The position numbers were made by a program, and so were the translations under genes. From assembly GCA_937915285.1 (NCBI GenBank), contig CALDNG010000474.1, forward strand, positions 1-6,277: a stretch of DNA of 6,277 nt. Reading direction: 5' to 3'. The stretch comes from an uncultured Desulfomonile sp. GTDB taxonomy: Bacteria; Desulfobacterota; Desulfomonilia; Desulfomonilales; Desulfomonilaceae. Numbering within the stretch: the stretch's first letter is position 1; each line of letters starts with the position of its first letter. Of this stretch, positions 1 through 5,473 are shown in pieces. The notes below the pieces were generated by a model. The model was not told where the DNA came from and searched no databases. It was given only the letters and a program-made list of their open reading frames with translations.

Positions 1-224
1 CCCAGCGGTATTGCAGTAACGAAAGCTATGCCCAGGGCGCAAACAATCCTGAAGGATGACGCCTCGATATGTTTCCAAAACTTTATGGAACCTGATTCCT
101 CGATAAGTTTGTCGAGCGTCATCAATGGCGTGGCCACTATGTTAGGACCCGAGAACATGGCCCCGGCCTGCCAGAAGCATAGCAGAAGAAAAACTGCAAT
201 CACGTAACTAAACCTGTTGCTCAT
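1..224 (-). CDS. ABC transporter permease, SsuC/TauC/NrtB-like (partial, N-terminus only)
   Basis: Inner-membrane permease subunit of the importer encoded just upstream. Only the first 74 codons lie in the window; the rest continues past base 1. The ATG at 224-222 overlaps the TGA of the ATPase gene as ATGA, so translation is probably coupled. The visible protein starts MSNRFSYVIAVFLLLCFWQA, with a hydrophobic first membrane segment at about residues 6-25. A loop containing GPNIVATPLMTLDKL follows; this family typically has a P-x-P/T-P-x-x-V element plus a short amphipathic helix here. The stretch FWKHIEASSFRIVCALGIAF and a final IPL match the usual 'H-x-x-x-S-x-x-R-v' entry into the second helix of BPD_transp_1 permeases. 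The EAA loop that contacts the ATPase would lie outside the window. Assignment to the NitT/TauT-type permeases is firm from pattern and context; the substrate is unknown. Confidence 0.85.
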   Translation of the reverse strand, partial: MSNRFSYVIAVFLLLCFWQAGAMFSGPNIVATPLMTLDKLIEESGSIKFWKHIEASSFRIVCALGIAFVTAIPL

Positions 225-997
225 GCTGCTGACTCTAATTCCAGCCGAACCTCGGAACATTTCCGGTAAAACTCCGGAGCCCCAAAAAAGCCATTCTCGC
301 AGGCCATCGGGTTATTGATGGTCTTCAGCACTTTTCCCGGAACCCCTCCCATGACAAGAATATTCTGTCCCAGCCTCACTGCCTCCTGGATGTTGTGAGT
401 CACAAGCGCCATACAGAATTGCCTTTGCCGCCAGAGTTTGGCCGCCAGTTCCTGAAGACGCTCCCGGTTAAGAGTGTCCAGCGCCGCAAAAGGCTCATCA
501 AGAAGCAACAACATTGGATTAAGCACCAAGGCCCTAGCCAAAGCGACTCTCTGTTTCTGTCCTCCCGATAATTGCTGTGGGTGGACATCGAGCTTGTCGG
601 CTATGTCTAATTCTTCCAGCAAATCAAAAATGTTTTCCCAGTCGATATCTTCGCGTCTGATTCTAAGTCCCAGTTCAATATTTGAGCGAACCGTTTTCCA
701 AGGGAACAGTCCATAATCCTGGAGCACCAGGGCTACCTCACGAGGCGGACGCTCCAATGGCTTTGAACGAAACAATAACTCACCACTGTCAGGTTTTTCC
801 AAACCGGCCATCAGTAACAACAGGGTTGACTTGCCACATCCGGACGGACCAACCAGCGCTATTGTCTCAGATTCACAAAGCGTTATGTCCACCGAATCAA
901 GGGCACGAACCATCCCGTGATCAGTTGTGTAGCTTTTTGACAGGCTGGTCCCGCGTATCAGTTCACTGCAGGAATCTGGCATCGACAATGTTTTCAT
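221..997 (-). CDS. ABC transporter ATP-binding protein, NitT/TauT (SsuB/TauB/NrtD-like) type
   Basis: Cytoplasmic ATPase that powers the neighbouring importer. Counting from the ATG at 997 (258 residues), the motifs in order are: Walker A GPSGCGKST at about 50-58; Q-loop VLQDYGLFPW with Gln about 93 (the FPW/LPW after the Q-loop is typical of SsuB/TauB/NrtD); signature LSGGQKQR at about 143-150; Walker B LLLLDEPFAALD with catalytic Glu about 168; and the switch His in LVTHN at about 201. All catalytic residues are present and the length is normal. Start choice is uncertain. The ATG at 997 overlaps the binding-protein gene by 35 bases; an ATG at 982 (253 residues) overlaps by 20. Neither has a clear Shine-Dalgarno, as expected for coupled translation. 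A longer in-frame reading from a TTG at 1087 would add 30 residues lying inside the upstream gene and is unlikely. The stop overlaps the permease start (ATGA). Confidence 0.95.
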   Translation of the reverse strand: MKTLSMPDSCSELIRGTSLSKSYTTDHGMVRALDSVDITLCESETIALVGPSGCGKSTLLLLMAGLEKPDSGELLFRSKPLERPPREVALVLQDYGLFPWKTVRSNIELGLRIRREDIDWENIFDLLEELDIADKLDVHPQQLSGGQKQRVALARALVLNPMLLLLDEPFAALDTLNRERLQELAAKLWRQRQFCMALVTHNIQEAVRLGQNILVMGGVPGKVLKTINNPMACENGFFGAPEFYRKCSEVRLELESAA

Positions 998-1913
998 AAG
1001 ATATTTCTGACTTAAGGACTCCCCTTTGTTGGAGCCACTTGGAAACCCGCTCAACTGAATCCCTGTCAGGGGCCTTAAGAGGCTCAAACTTGGGAACCTG
1101 GAAAGAGTTTCTGAGATTCATCGGTAATCGGTTTTTCTCGACCATGGTCGATCGGACGCTGTCCGGATCAGAGCCGACTATTTGGTTAGCCTTGTTGATG
1201 GCCGCAAAAAACAGCCTAATCGCTTCCGGGTTACTGGTGGCGAATTTTCTGGAGAATACCAGGACGGTCTGTGTCTCACCCAAACCGGAGTCGTCGGCCA
1301 GAATATTGGCGCCCTTGTCTATTGCTGCCGTGACAAGCGGCTCCGGCAATGCAGCAGCCTCTACTTGCCCGGACAAAAGCATTTGGAATCTCAAACCAAT
1401 ATTTTTCGATTCCACACTTTCGATCTTATCCTGTGGCACACCGGATGCTATCATCAGGTTCTCACATGCATAATCCACCACTGAATTGGAAGATATCGCG
1501 ATAGGAACCCCTGAAAGCTCCAGAAGACTGACGTATTTGGACCCGGGTTTCGTCATTATACCGAACATCCTGCGATCAGCCCGGGTATCATAGTTTTTTG
1601 CCACGATAAGGATGTCCTGGCCATTTCCTTTCATCGCCAGGGGTGTCACCAGATCGGCAAAACATCCATCCAGACTCCCGGCTGCTAGAGCTATGTCTTT
1701 TTCGGCTGCAGTATTGAACTGTATTACCTCAACCTGAAGCCCCTCACTGGTAAATAAACCCTTGTCTTCAGCGACATAAATCGGCAATGACTGTAGCGCC
1801 GCAATCGAGCCAAACCTCATGCTGTGTCCTTCCGCCATTGACGGACCGGCAGATGACAGCAGCAATATCAGAACACTCAAGCATCCGAGCGCTGACTTCA
1901 AATAACTTTTCAT
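963..1913 (-). CDS. ABC transporter periplasmic substrate-binding protein, NMT1/SsuA-like
   Basis: Secreted ligand receptor of the importer, 316 residues. The N-terminus is a Sec signal peptide: basic MKSYLK, hydrophobic core about 12-22 (LSVLILLLSSA), and a likely cleavage after SMA at residue 27. No lipobox with a properly placed Cys is present. The mature protein opens with MRFGSIAALQSLPIYVAEDK followed by GLF and a V-x-V-I strand, the standard first lobe of NMT1/THI5-like and SsuA/TauA proteins. AAGSLDGCFADLVTP at about 77-91 matches the usual 'l..G.vD......' hinge region. VEAAALPEPLVTAA (about 184-197) resembles the second-lobe 'vDA.....P......A' motif. The length is typical. The ATG at 1913 has a Shine-Dalgarno AAGGA at 1928-1924, ten bases upstream. 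The gene lies 109 bases after tetR and overlaps the ATPase gene. Ligand unknown; sulfonates, taurine, nitrate, thiamine precursors or riboflavin-like compounds are all precedented in the superfamily. The THI5 CCCFC motif is absent. Confidence 0.92.
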   Translation of the reverse strand: MKSYLKSALGCLSVLILLLSSAGPSMAEGHSMRFGSIAALQSLPIYVAEDKGLFTSEGLQVEVIQFNTAAEKDIALAAGSLDGCFADLVTPLAMKGNGQDILIVAKNYDTRADRRMFGIMTKPGSKYVSLLELSGVPIAISSNSVVDYACENLMIASGVPQDKIESVESKNIGLRFQMLLSGQVEAAALPEPLVTAAIDKGANILADDSGLGETQTVLVFSRKFATSNPEAIRLFFAAINKANQIVGSDPDSVRSTMVEKNRLPMNLRNSFQVPKFEPLKAPDRDSVERVSKWLQQRGVLKSEISYENIVDARFLQ

Positions 1914-1916
1914 GTC

Positions 1917-1931
1917 CGAAATTTCCTTTCG
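1917..1931 (-). promoter_or_regulatory. Small inverted repeat presenting the binding-protein Shine-Dalgarno
   Basis: On the minus strand the sequence reads CGAAA-GGAAA-TTTCG, a perfect 5-bp stem with a 5-base loop. The Shine-Dalgarno of the binding-protein gene (AAGGA) straddles the end of the stem and the loop. Such a hairpin could display or partly hide the site in the mRNA. It is short and could be chance. Confidence 0.3.
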
Positions 1932-1953
1932 CCCAATGTGACTTCAGTCTCTC

Positions 1954-1964
1954 AGCGCCTGTCT
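1954..1964 (-). repeat. 11-bp repeat copy 1 (AGACAGGCGCT on minus strand)
   Basis: The minus strand reads AGACAGGCGCT, within the 109-bp gap between tetR and the binding-protein gene, about 40 bases before the start codon. The identical 11 bases occur on the plus strand at 2749-2759 inside the tetR promoter spacer. No convincing sigma70 promoter was found around this copy: a TTGACG and a TATATG lie upstream but are only 12 bases apart. Confidence 0.4.
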
Positions 1965-2022
1965 ACATAGTCTCACCATATAGCCCTGTGAAAGCGTCAA
2001 AGCTTAACAAGCATGTTTTTTT

Positions 2023-2697
2023 CTAACGGTTGGTCAGTCCGTTTCTGACGAAATCTACTACAGTCGCTATCCAGGCGTCCAGGGTCTCAGGGTCACCTTG
2101 ATAAATGCCACGGGGACCTGAAAGATGATCAAGATAATAGGAGCGCAGCATTGTCTCGAGAATGGAGTAAAGAATAAAAGACAGCTTCTCCAGATCCAGG
2201 TCAGCCCTGAGTTCCCCATTTTGCTGGGCTTCGACCATCAAGTCCTGCAAGAAACCCTCCCCTCTGCGACGCAATTCTACTATGCGTTCCGTGCCAAACG
2301 GAGAATCACCAGACTGAAGAAGTTGGAAGTAAATCCGGGATTGCGTTGGCCGATCATCAATAAACTGGAATCCTGCCCTAATGAGCCTGTCCTGTCTTGC
2401 AAAAAACTCAACCTCCCGGGTCTCGTCCCTGACACTCTTCAAATACTCCTTGACCTGGTCTGAGGCTATCCGAACCAATCCATCGAAGAGATTGCGCTTG
2501 GTAGTAAAATACTGAAAAAGGCTCCCCTTACTGATTCCCGCATCACGTACTATGCTGTTTACCGAGGCCTTCCTGTAACCGTTCTCTGCAAACTCACGAG
2601 CAGCCGCATTAAATATTTTCTCGCGCTTTTCAATGCTTAATGTCTGAAAAAGCCGGGATGTAGATTCTCTGAACGGCATTGCCTCAAAACTCTGCAT
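2023..2697 (-). CDS. TetR/AcrR-family transcriptional regulator
   Basis: DNA-binding regulator, 224 residues from the ATG at 2697. The N-terminal TetR domain is clear. REKIFNAAAREFAENGY (about 25-41 from this start) is helix 1. ASVNSIVRDAGISKGSLFQY (about 44-63) is the helix-turn-helix with its recognition helix, followed by FTTKRNLFDGLV. The C-terminal ~150 residues are helical and divergent, as expected for a ligand-binding/dimerisation domain; the ligand is not readable. Start choice: the frame is open to a GTG at 2730 (235 residues), but that GTG lies at the predicted transcription start and inside a palindrome, so it would need leaderless translation. The ATGs at 2697 and 2679 are better; the latter gives MPFRESTSRLFQTLSIEKRE, similar to how many relatives begin. 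No start has a well-spaced Shine-Dalgarno. The gene heads the importer operon and probably represses its own promoter. Confidence 0.93.
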   Translation of the reverse strand: MQSFEAMPFRESTSRLFQTLSIEKREKIFNAAAREFAENGYRKASVNSIVRDAGISKGSLFQYFTTKRNLFDGLVRIASDQVKEYLKSVRDETREVEFFARQDRLIRAGFQFIDDRPTQSRIYFQLLQSGDSPFGTERIVELRRRGEGFLQDLMVEAQQNGELRADLDLEKLSFILYSILETMLRSYYLDHLSGPRGIYQGDPETLDAWIATVVDFVRNGLTNR

Positions 2698-2723
2698 GTA
2701 ATTGTCGCAGCCAATTCGTTGAT

Positions 2724-2737
2724 TGACCACACGGTCA
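2724..2737. promoter_or_regulatory. Candidate TetR-family operator (TGACC-N4-GGTCA)
   Basis: Perfect inverted repeat TGACCACACGGTCA with 5-bp arms; one further pair matches outside a single mismatch (A2722/T2739). It begins at the last base of the leftward -10 box and covers the predicted transcription start of tetR, where a bound repressor would block open-complex formation. The match to TetR-type autoregulation is by position and symmetry only. No second perfect copy was noticed elsewhere in the window. Confidence 0.6.
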
Positions 2738-2765
2738 TTATATGCATCAGACAGGCGCTTCGCAA
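2737..2765 (-). promoter_or_regulatory. Sigma70-like promoter for tetR and the importer operon
   Basis: Read on the minus strand: -35 TTGCGA at 2765-2760 (4 of 6 to consensus), a 17-base spacer, and a consensus -10 TATAAT at 2742-2737. Predicted transcription start is near 2730, giving a leader of about 33 bases to the ATG at 2697. The spacer contains the 11-bp repeat and the downstream edge carries the palindromic operator. Confidence 0.65.
2749..2759 (+). repeat. 11-bp repeat copy 2 (AGACAGGCGCT) in the tetR promoter spacer
   Basis: Exact match to the minus-strand sequence at 1964-1954. This copy lies entirely between the -35 and -10 boxes of the leftward promoter. Relative to the direction of tetR transcription the two copies are inverted with respect to each other. 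Confidence 0.4.
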
Positions 2766-2790
2766 ATTATTTCGGCCTTGGCTGCTATCC

Positions 2791-2819
2791 TTGACCTGAC
2801 AGGGGTTTCCTGTTAAAAA
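2791..2819 (+). promoter_or_regulatory. Sigma70-like promoter for the alpha-glucan phosphorylase gene
   Basis: -35 TTGACC at 2791-2796 (5 of 6 to consensus), a 17-base spacer, and -10 TAAAAA at 2814-2819 (4 of 6). Predicted start near 2826, leaving an AU-rich leader of about 57 bases. The -10 merges into the self-complementary run AAAAATTTTT (2815-2824). It lies back to back with the leftward promoter, with 25 bases between the two -35 boxes. Confidence 0.5.
2799..2813. promoter_or_regulatory. Inverted repeat ACAGG-N5-CCTGT in the phosphorylase promoter spacer
   Basis: Perfect 5-bp arms separated by GGTTT, lying between the -35 and -10 boxes of the rightward promoter. Its arms differ from those of the operator at 2724-2737, so a different regulator would be expected if it is functional. 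It could also be chance. Confidence 0.4.
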
Positions 2820-2860
2820 TTTTTCTACAATGATGCAATTAATGTTTTGTTATGACTAAT

Positions 2861-2877
2861 TCTTCTTTTTTCAGGAG
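2861..2877 (+). promoter_or_regulatory. Pyrimidine tract plus Shine-Dalgarno of the phosphorylase gene
   Basis: An uninterrupted 12-base pyrimidine run (2861-2872) is followed directly by AGGAG (2873-2877), five bases before the ATG at 2883. This is a strong ribosome binding site that fixes the start. Pyrimidine runs just upstream of Shine-Dalgarno sites can act as ribosomal protein S1 contacts. Confidence 0.75.
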
Positions 2878-2882
2878 ATTAA

Positions 2883-5444
2883 ATGAAGCTTAGGCGATTA
2901 ATAGTAAAACCTGACCTTCCGGACGAACTCCAGTCCCTACGAATAATCGGCATGAACATGTGGTTCACCTGGAATCCTGAAGTCAGCCGCCTGTTCCAGG
3001 CGCTTGATCCGGAACTTTGGGAGAGCTGTTCACATAATCCGATAGTCTTACTGGCCAACCTGACGGATGAACGCAAGAAGGAAATCCTTGAGGACTCTTC
3101 TCTTATAGACCAGATACGCAGTGTAGAGAGGTCGTTTGACGACTATGTCAGCAATATAGAGAACTACTCTTTCAACATGGAACGTCCCATTGATTACCGA
3201 ATAGCGTACTTCAGCATGGAATTCGGGATTGGCGAGTGCCTGCCCATTTATTCAGGCGGTCTTGGTGTTTTGGCTGGTGATCATCTCAAGAGCGCATCGA
3301 ACCTTTGTTTTCCTTTGATAGGCATGGGGCTACTGTATCAGAAAGGTTATTTTAAACAGTATCTTAATGTAGATGGGTGGCAGCAGGAATCGTACCCCGA
3401 AAATGACTTTTACAATATGCCGGTCTGGCCGGTGATGGACGGCACAGGCAAGCAGGCTGCGTTTGAAATCGAAATTGACAATGAGACCGCTAAAATTCTC
3501 ATCTGGAAAGTTCAGGTGGGAAGAATCCCGTTGTATTTGCTGGACTCCTCTGATCCTTCAAATTCAGAGCGTGTCAAGAAGATTACCGCCGAGTTATATG
3601 GAGGCGATCTTGAGATGCGAATGCAACAGGAAATAGTGCTCGGTATAGGTGGCGCCAAGGCATTGCATTTGCTTGGACTATGGCCCTTTGTCTACCACCT
3701 CAACGAAGGACATGCGGCATTTGCTGCTCTCGAGCGAATACGTCAGACTATGGTCACCTACCGGACACCTTTCGATGCGGCGATGGAATCTGTTGCGGCA
3801 AGCACGGTGTTCACTACACATACGCCTGTTCCGGCGGGGATAGATCTGTTTCCGCCAGAGTTGGTTGACAGGTATTTCAGGAAGTATTTGTCAAGTATGG
3901 GAATGAGTGTCAAGGACTTGCTGGATTTGGGGAGATCGAATACTGATGACAAATCAGAGCCTTTGTCGATGGCTGTCCTTGCCATGAGACTTTCCCGTGG
4001 AGTCAATGCCGTCAGCAAGCTGCACAGCGACGTCTCGAAAAAGATGTGGCGTTCATTGTGGCCGCATGTGGATGAGGAAGACATCCCTATCGGCTATGTC
4101 ACTAACGGTGTGCATATCCCGTCCTATATCTCGAAGGAATTATCTGATCTTTTCGACAGATATCTTGGGGAGGGTTGGGTTGAAGAACCTGATAATACCA
4201 AGATTTGGTCCAGGGTCTACAACATACCTCATGAGCAATTGTGGGGTGTTCACGAAACCCGACGAGAAAGGCTGGTGAGTTTTTGCCGAAGGCGACTTGT
4301 TAGACAGATGAGAACAAGTGGCGGATCAACGCTCGATCGCAAGCGTGCCCGAGAGTTTCTGAACCCTGAAGCCCTTACCGTGGGTTTTGCCAGGAGGTTT
4401 GCCCCCTACAAACGTGCGTCTTTGATACTCTCTGATCCAGACAGGCTATTGCGCCTAATGTCGGACAAGCGTCGGCCCGTTCAGTTCATTTTTGCTGGAA
4501 AGGCTCATCCACGTGACCTGCTGGGTAAGGAGATAATAAAAGAGGTTGTCCATCTCTCGCGCTCAGAAGGCTTCAGGCGAAATCTTGTGTTCCTCGAGGA
4601 TTATGACATCAATGTTGCGCGCTATCTCATTCAGGGATGCGACGTGTGGTTGAACAATCCCCGACGCCTGCGTGAAGCCTGCGGAACTTCAGGGATGAAA
4701 GCAGCCGCCAATGGTGTGCTCAATATGAGTATTCTGGATGGGTGGTGGCCGGAGGCCTATGATGGGACGAACGGCTGGGCCATAGGCGGTGAAGAGGATT
4801 ATGATGATCCCGACTACCAGGATCAGGCAGAAGCCCAGGAACTCTATGAACTGCTTGAAGAAAAGGTGATCCCCATTTTCTTCGACAGAGGTCCCGACGG
4901 ACTTCCCCACAGATGGATCGAAATGATGAAAAATAGCATGGCTAAGGTTTCGGGTTTCTTCAATTCTCACCGAATGATTGAGCAGTACATGGAAGACTAT
5001 TATGTTCAAGCGGGTTTTGCTCATCAGATTCTGGGTGAAAACAGGCAGGCCAGGGCCATGGAACTCAGGGACTGGAAACATCGAATCAGGTCCTTGTGGA
5101 AAGATGTCAAGGTTACGGATGTCAACCTGCCTCAGGGTGACAGGGTTTCTCTCGGTGAGAGCATCGAAGTCTGCGCTAACATCCACCTGGGTGAGCTAAG
5201 GAATGAAGAAATAGTCGTAGACCTGTGCTATGGGACAGTGGGCGGAGGAGAAGAATCTGAGAAGATGCTGACACGGAACATCACCGCCATGGTCAGCGAT
5301 GGAGTAGAGGCGGATCGGATATGGCGTTTCAAGGCTAATGTTGCCTGTGAGGAGACGGGAATATACGCTTACAAGGTGAGGGTCATTCCGTTTCATCCGT
5401 ACCTGTTCAACCCCCTATCCATGGGTTTGGTTACCTGGGGCTGA
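2883..5444 (+). CDS. glgP: Alpha-glucan (glycogen/maltodextrin) phosphorylase, GT35, DUF3417 subfamily
   Basis: Cytoplasmic PLP enzyme that releases glucose-1-phosphate from the non-reducing ends of alpha-1,4-glucans; 853 residues, full length for this bacterial subfamily. Order: N-terminal DUF3417 (about 12-100; GMNMWFTWNPEVSRLFQALD near the start); YFSMEFG (about 109-115); glycine-rich SGGLGVLAGDHLKSA (124-138), matching the NGGLGRLA loop of muscle phosphorylase; YHLNEGH (271-277); THTPVPAG (312-319), its His aligning with muscle His377; NGVHIP (408-413); RRFAPYKR (504-511), aligning with the phosphate-binding KRIHEYKR; and GTSGMK (601-606), where Lys606 should carry PLP as Lys680 does in muscle enzyme. 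A beta-rich C-terminal extension of about 100 residues ends the protein. One oddity: NNPRRLREACG lacks the Pro usually seen (RRPxEA). The ATG has AGGAG five bases upstream. The aldo/keto reductase gene follows 29 bases later. Confidence 0.96.
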   Translation: MKLRRLIVKPDLPDELQSLRIIGMNMWFTWNPEVSRLFQALDPELWESCSHNPIVLLANLTDERKKEILEDSSLIDQIRSVERSFDDYVSNIENYSFNMERPIDYRIAYFSMEFGIGECLPIYSGGLGVLAGDHLKSASNLCFPLIGMGLLYQKGYFKQYLNVDGWQQESYPENDFYNMPVWPVMDGTGKQAAFEIEIDNETAKILIWKVQVGRIPLYLLDSSDPSNSERVKKITAELYGGDLEMRMQQEIVLGIGGAKALHLLGLWPFVYHLNEGHAAFAALERIRQTMVTYRTPFDAAMESVAASTVFTTHTPVPAGIDLFPPELVDRYFRKYLSSMGMSVKDLLDLGRSNTDDKSEPLSMAVLAMRLSRGVNAVSKLHSDVSKKMWRSLWPHVDEEDIPIGYVTNGVHIPSYISKELSDLFDRYLGEGWVEEPDNTKIWSRVYNIPHEQLWGVHETRRERLVSFCRRRLVRQMRTSGGSTLDRKRAREFLNPEALTVGFARRFAPYKRASLILSDPDRLLRLMSDKRRPVQFIFAGKAHPRDLLGKEIIKEVVHLSRSEGFRRNLVFLEDYDINVARYLIQGCDVWLNNPRRLREACGTSGMKAAANGVLNMSILDGWWPEAYDGTNGWAIGGEEDYDDPDYQDQAEAQELYELLEEKVIPIFFDRGPDGLPHRWIEMMKNSMAKVSGFFNSHRMIEQYMEDYYVQAGFAHQILGENRQARAMELRDWKHRIRSLWKDVKVTDVNLPQGDRVSLGESIEVCANIHLGELRNEEIVVDLCYGTVGGGEESEKMLTRNITAMVSDGVEADRIWRFKANVACEETGIYAYKVRVIPFHPYLFNPLSMGLVTWG

Positions 5445-5454
5445 TCCCCTCAGG
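5434..5454 (+). promoter_or_regulatory. Hairpin spanning the phosphorylase stop codon
   Basis: CCTGGGG and CCTCAGG can pair over 7 positions (six Watson-Crick, one G-U) around a 7-base loop that contains the TGA stop (5442-5444). No T-tract follows, so it is not an intrinsic terminator. It lies about 10 bases before the Shine-Dalgarno of the next gene and may affect coupling or mRNA processing. Confidence 0.35.
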
Positions 5455-5473
5455 AAAGGCGCAAGGTGGCGTA

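Noticed and set aside
988..1087. Longer ATPase reading from a TTG at 1087
   Set aside because: The extra 30 residues lie wholly within the binding-protein coding region, have no SD, and precede the normal start of the ABC domain by too much.
1878..1886. Lipoprotein signal (A-L-G-C at residues 8-11) in the binding protein
   Set aside because: The Cys precedes the hydrophobic core rather than following it, and position -3 is Ala; a normal Sec cleavage after SMA fits better.
1940..1949. Short palindrome GACT-TC-AGTC upstream of the binding-protein gene
   Set aside because: Arms of 4 bp with a 2-base centre are expected by chance at this length; no relation to the other operators.
1975..2005. 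Internal sigma70 promoter for the binding-protein gene (TTGACG and TATATG on the minus strand)
   Set aside because: The two elements are only 12 bases apart, and no good -10 sits at 16-18 bases; support is too weak to annotate.
2001..2023. Possible plus-strand terminator: GCTT-AAC-AAGC followed by a run of T at 2015-2022
   Set aside because: Stem is only 4 bp with a 3-base loop, and no plus-strand gene ends here.
4689..5186. 165-residue open frame on the minus strand inside the phosphorylase gene
   Set aside because: Fully antisense to conserved GT35 sequence, shows no recognisable domain and has no convincing ribosome binding site; a shadow frame.
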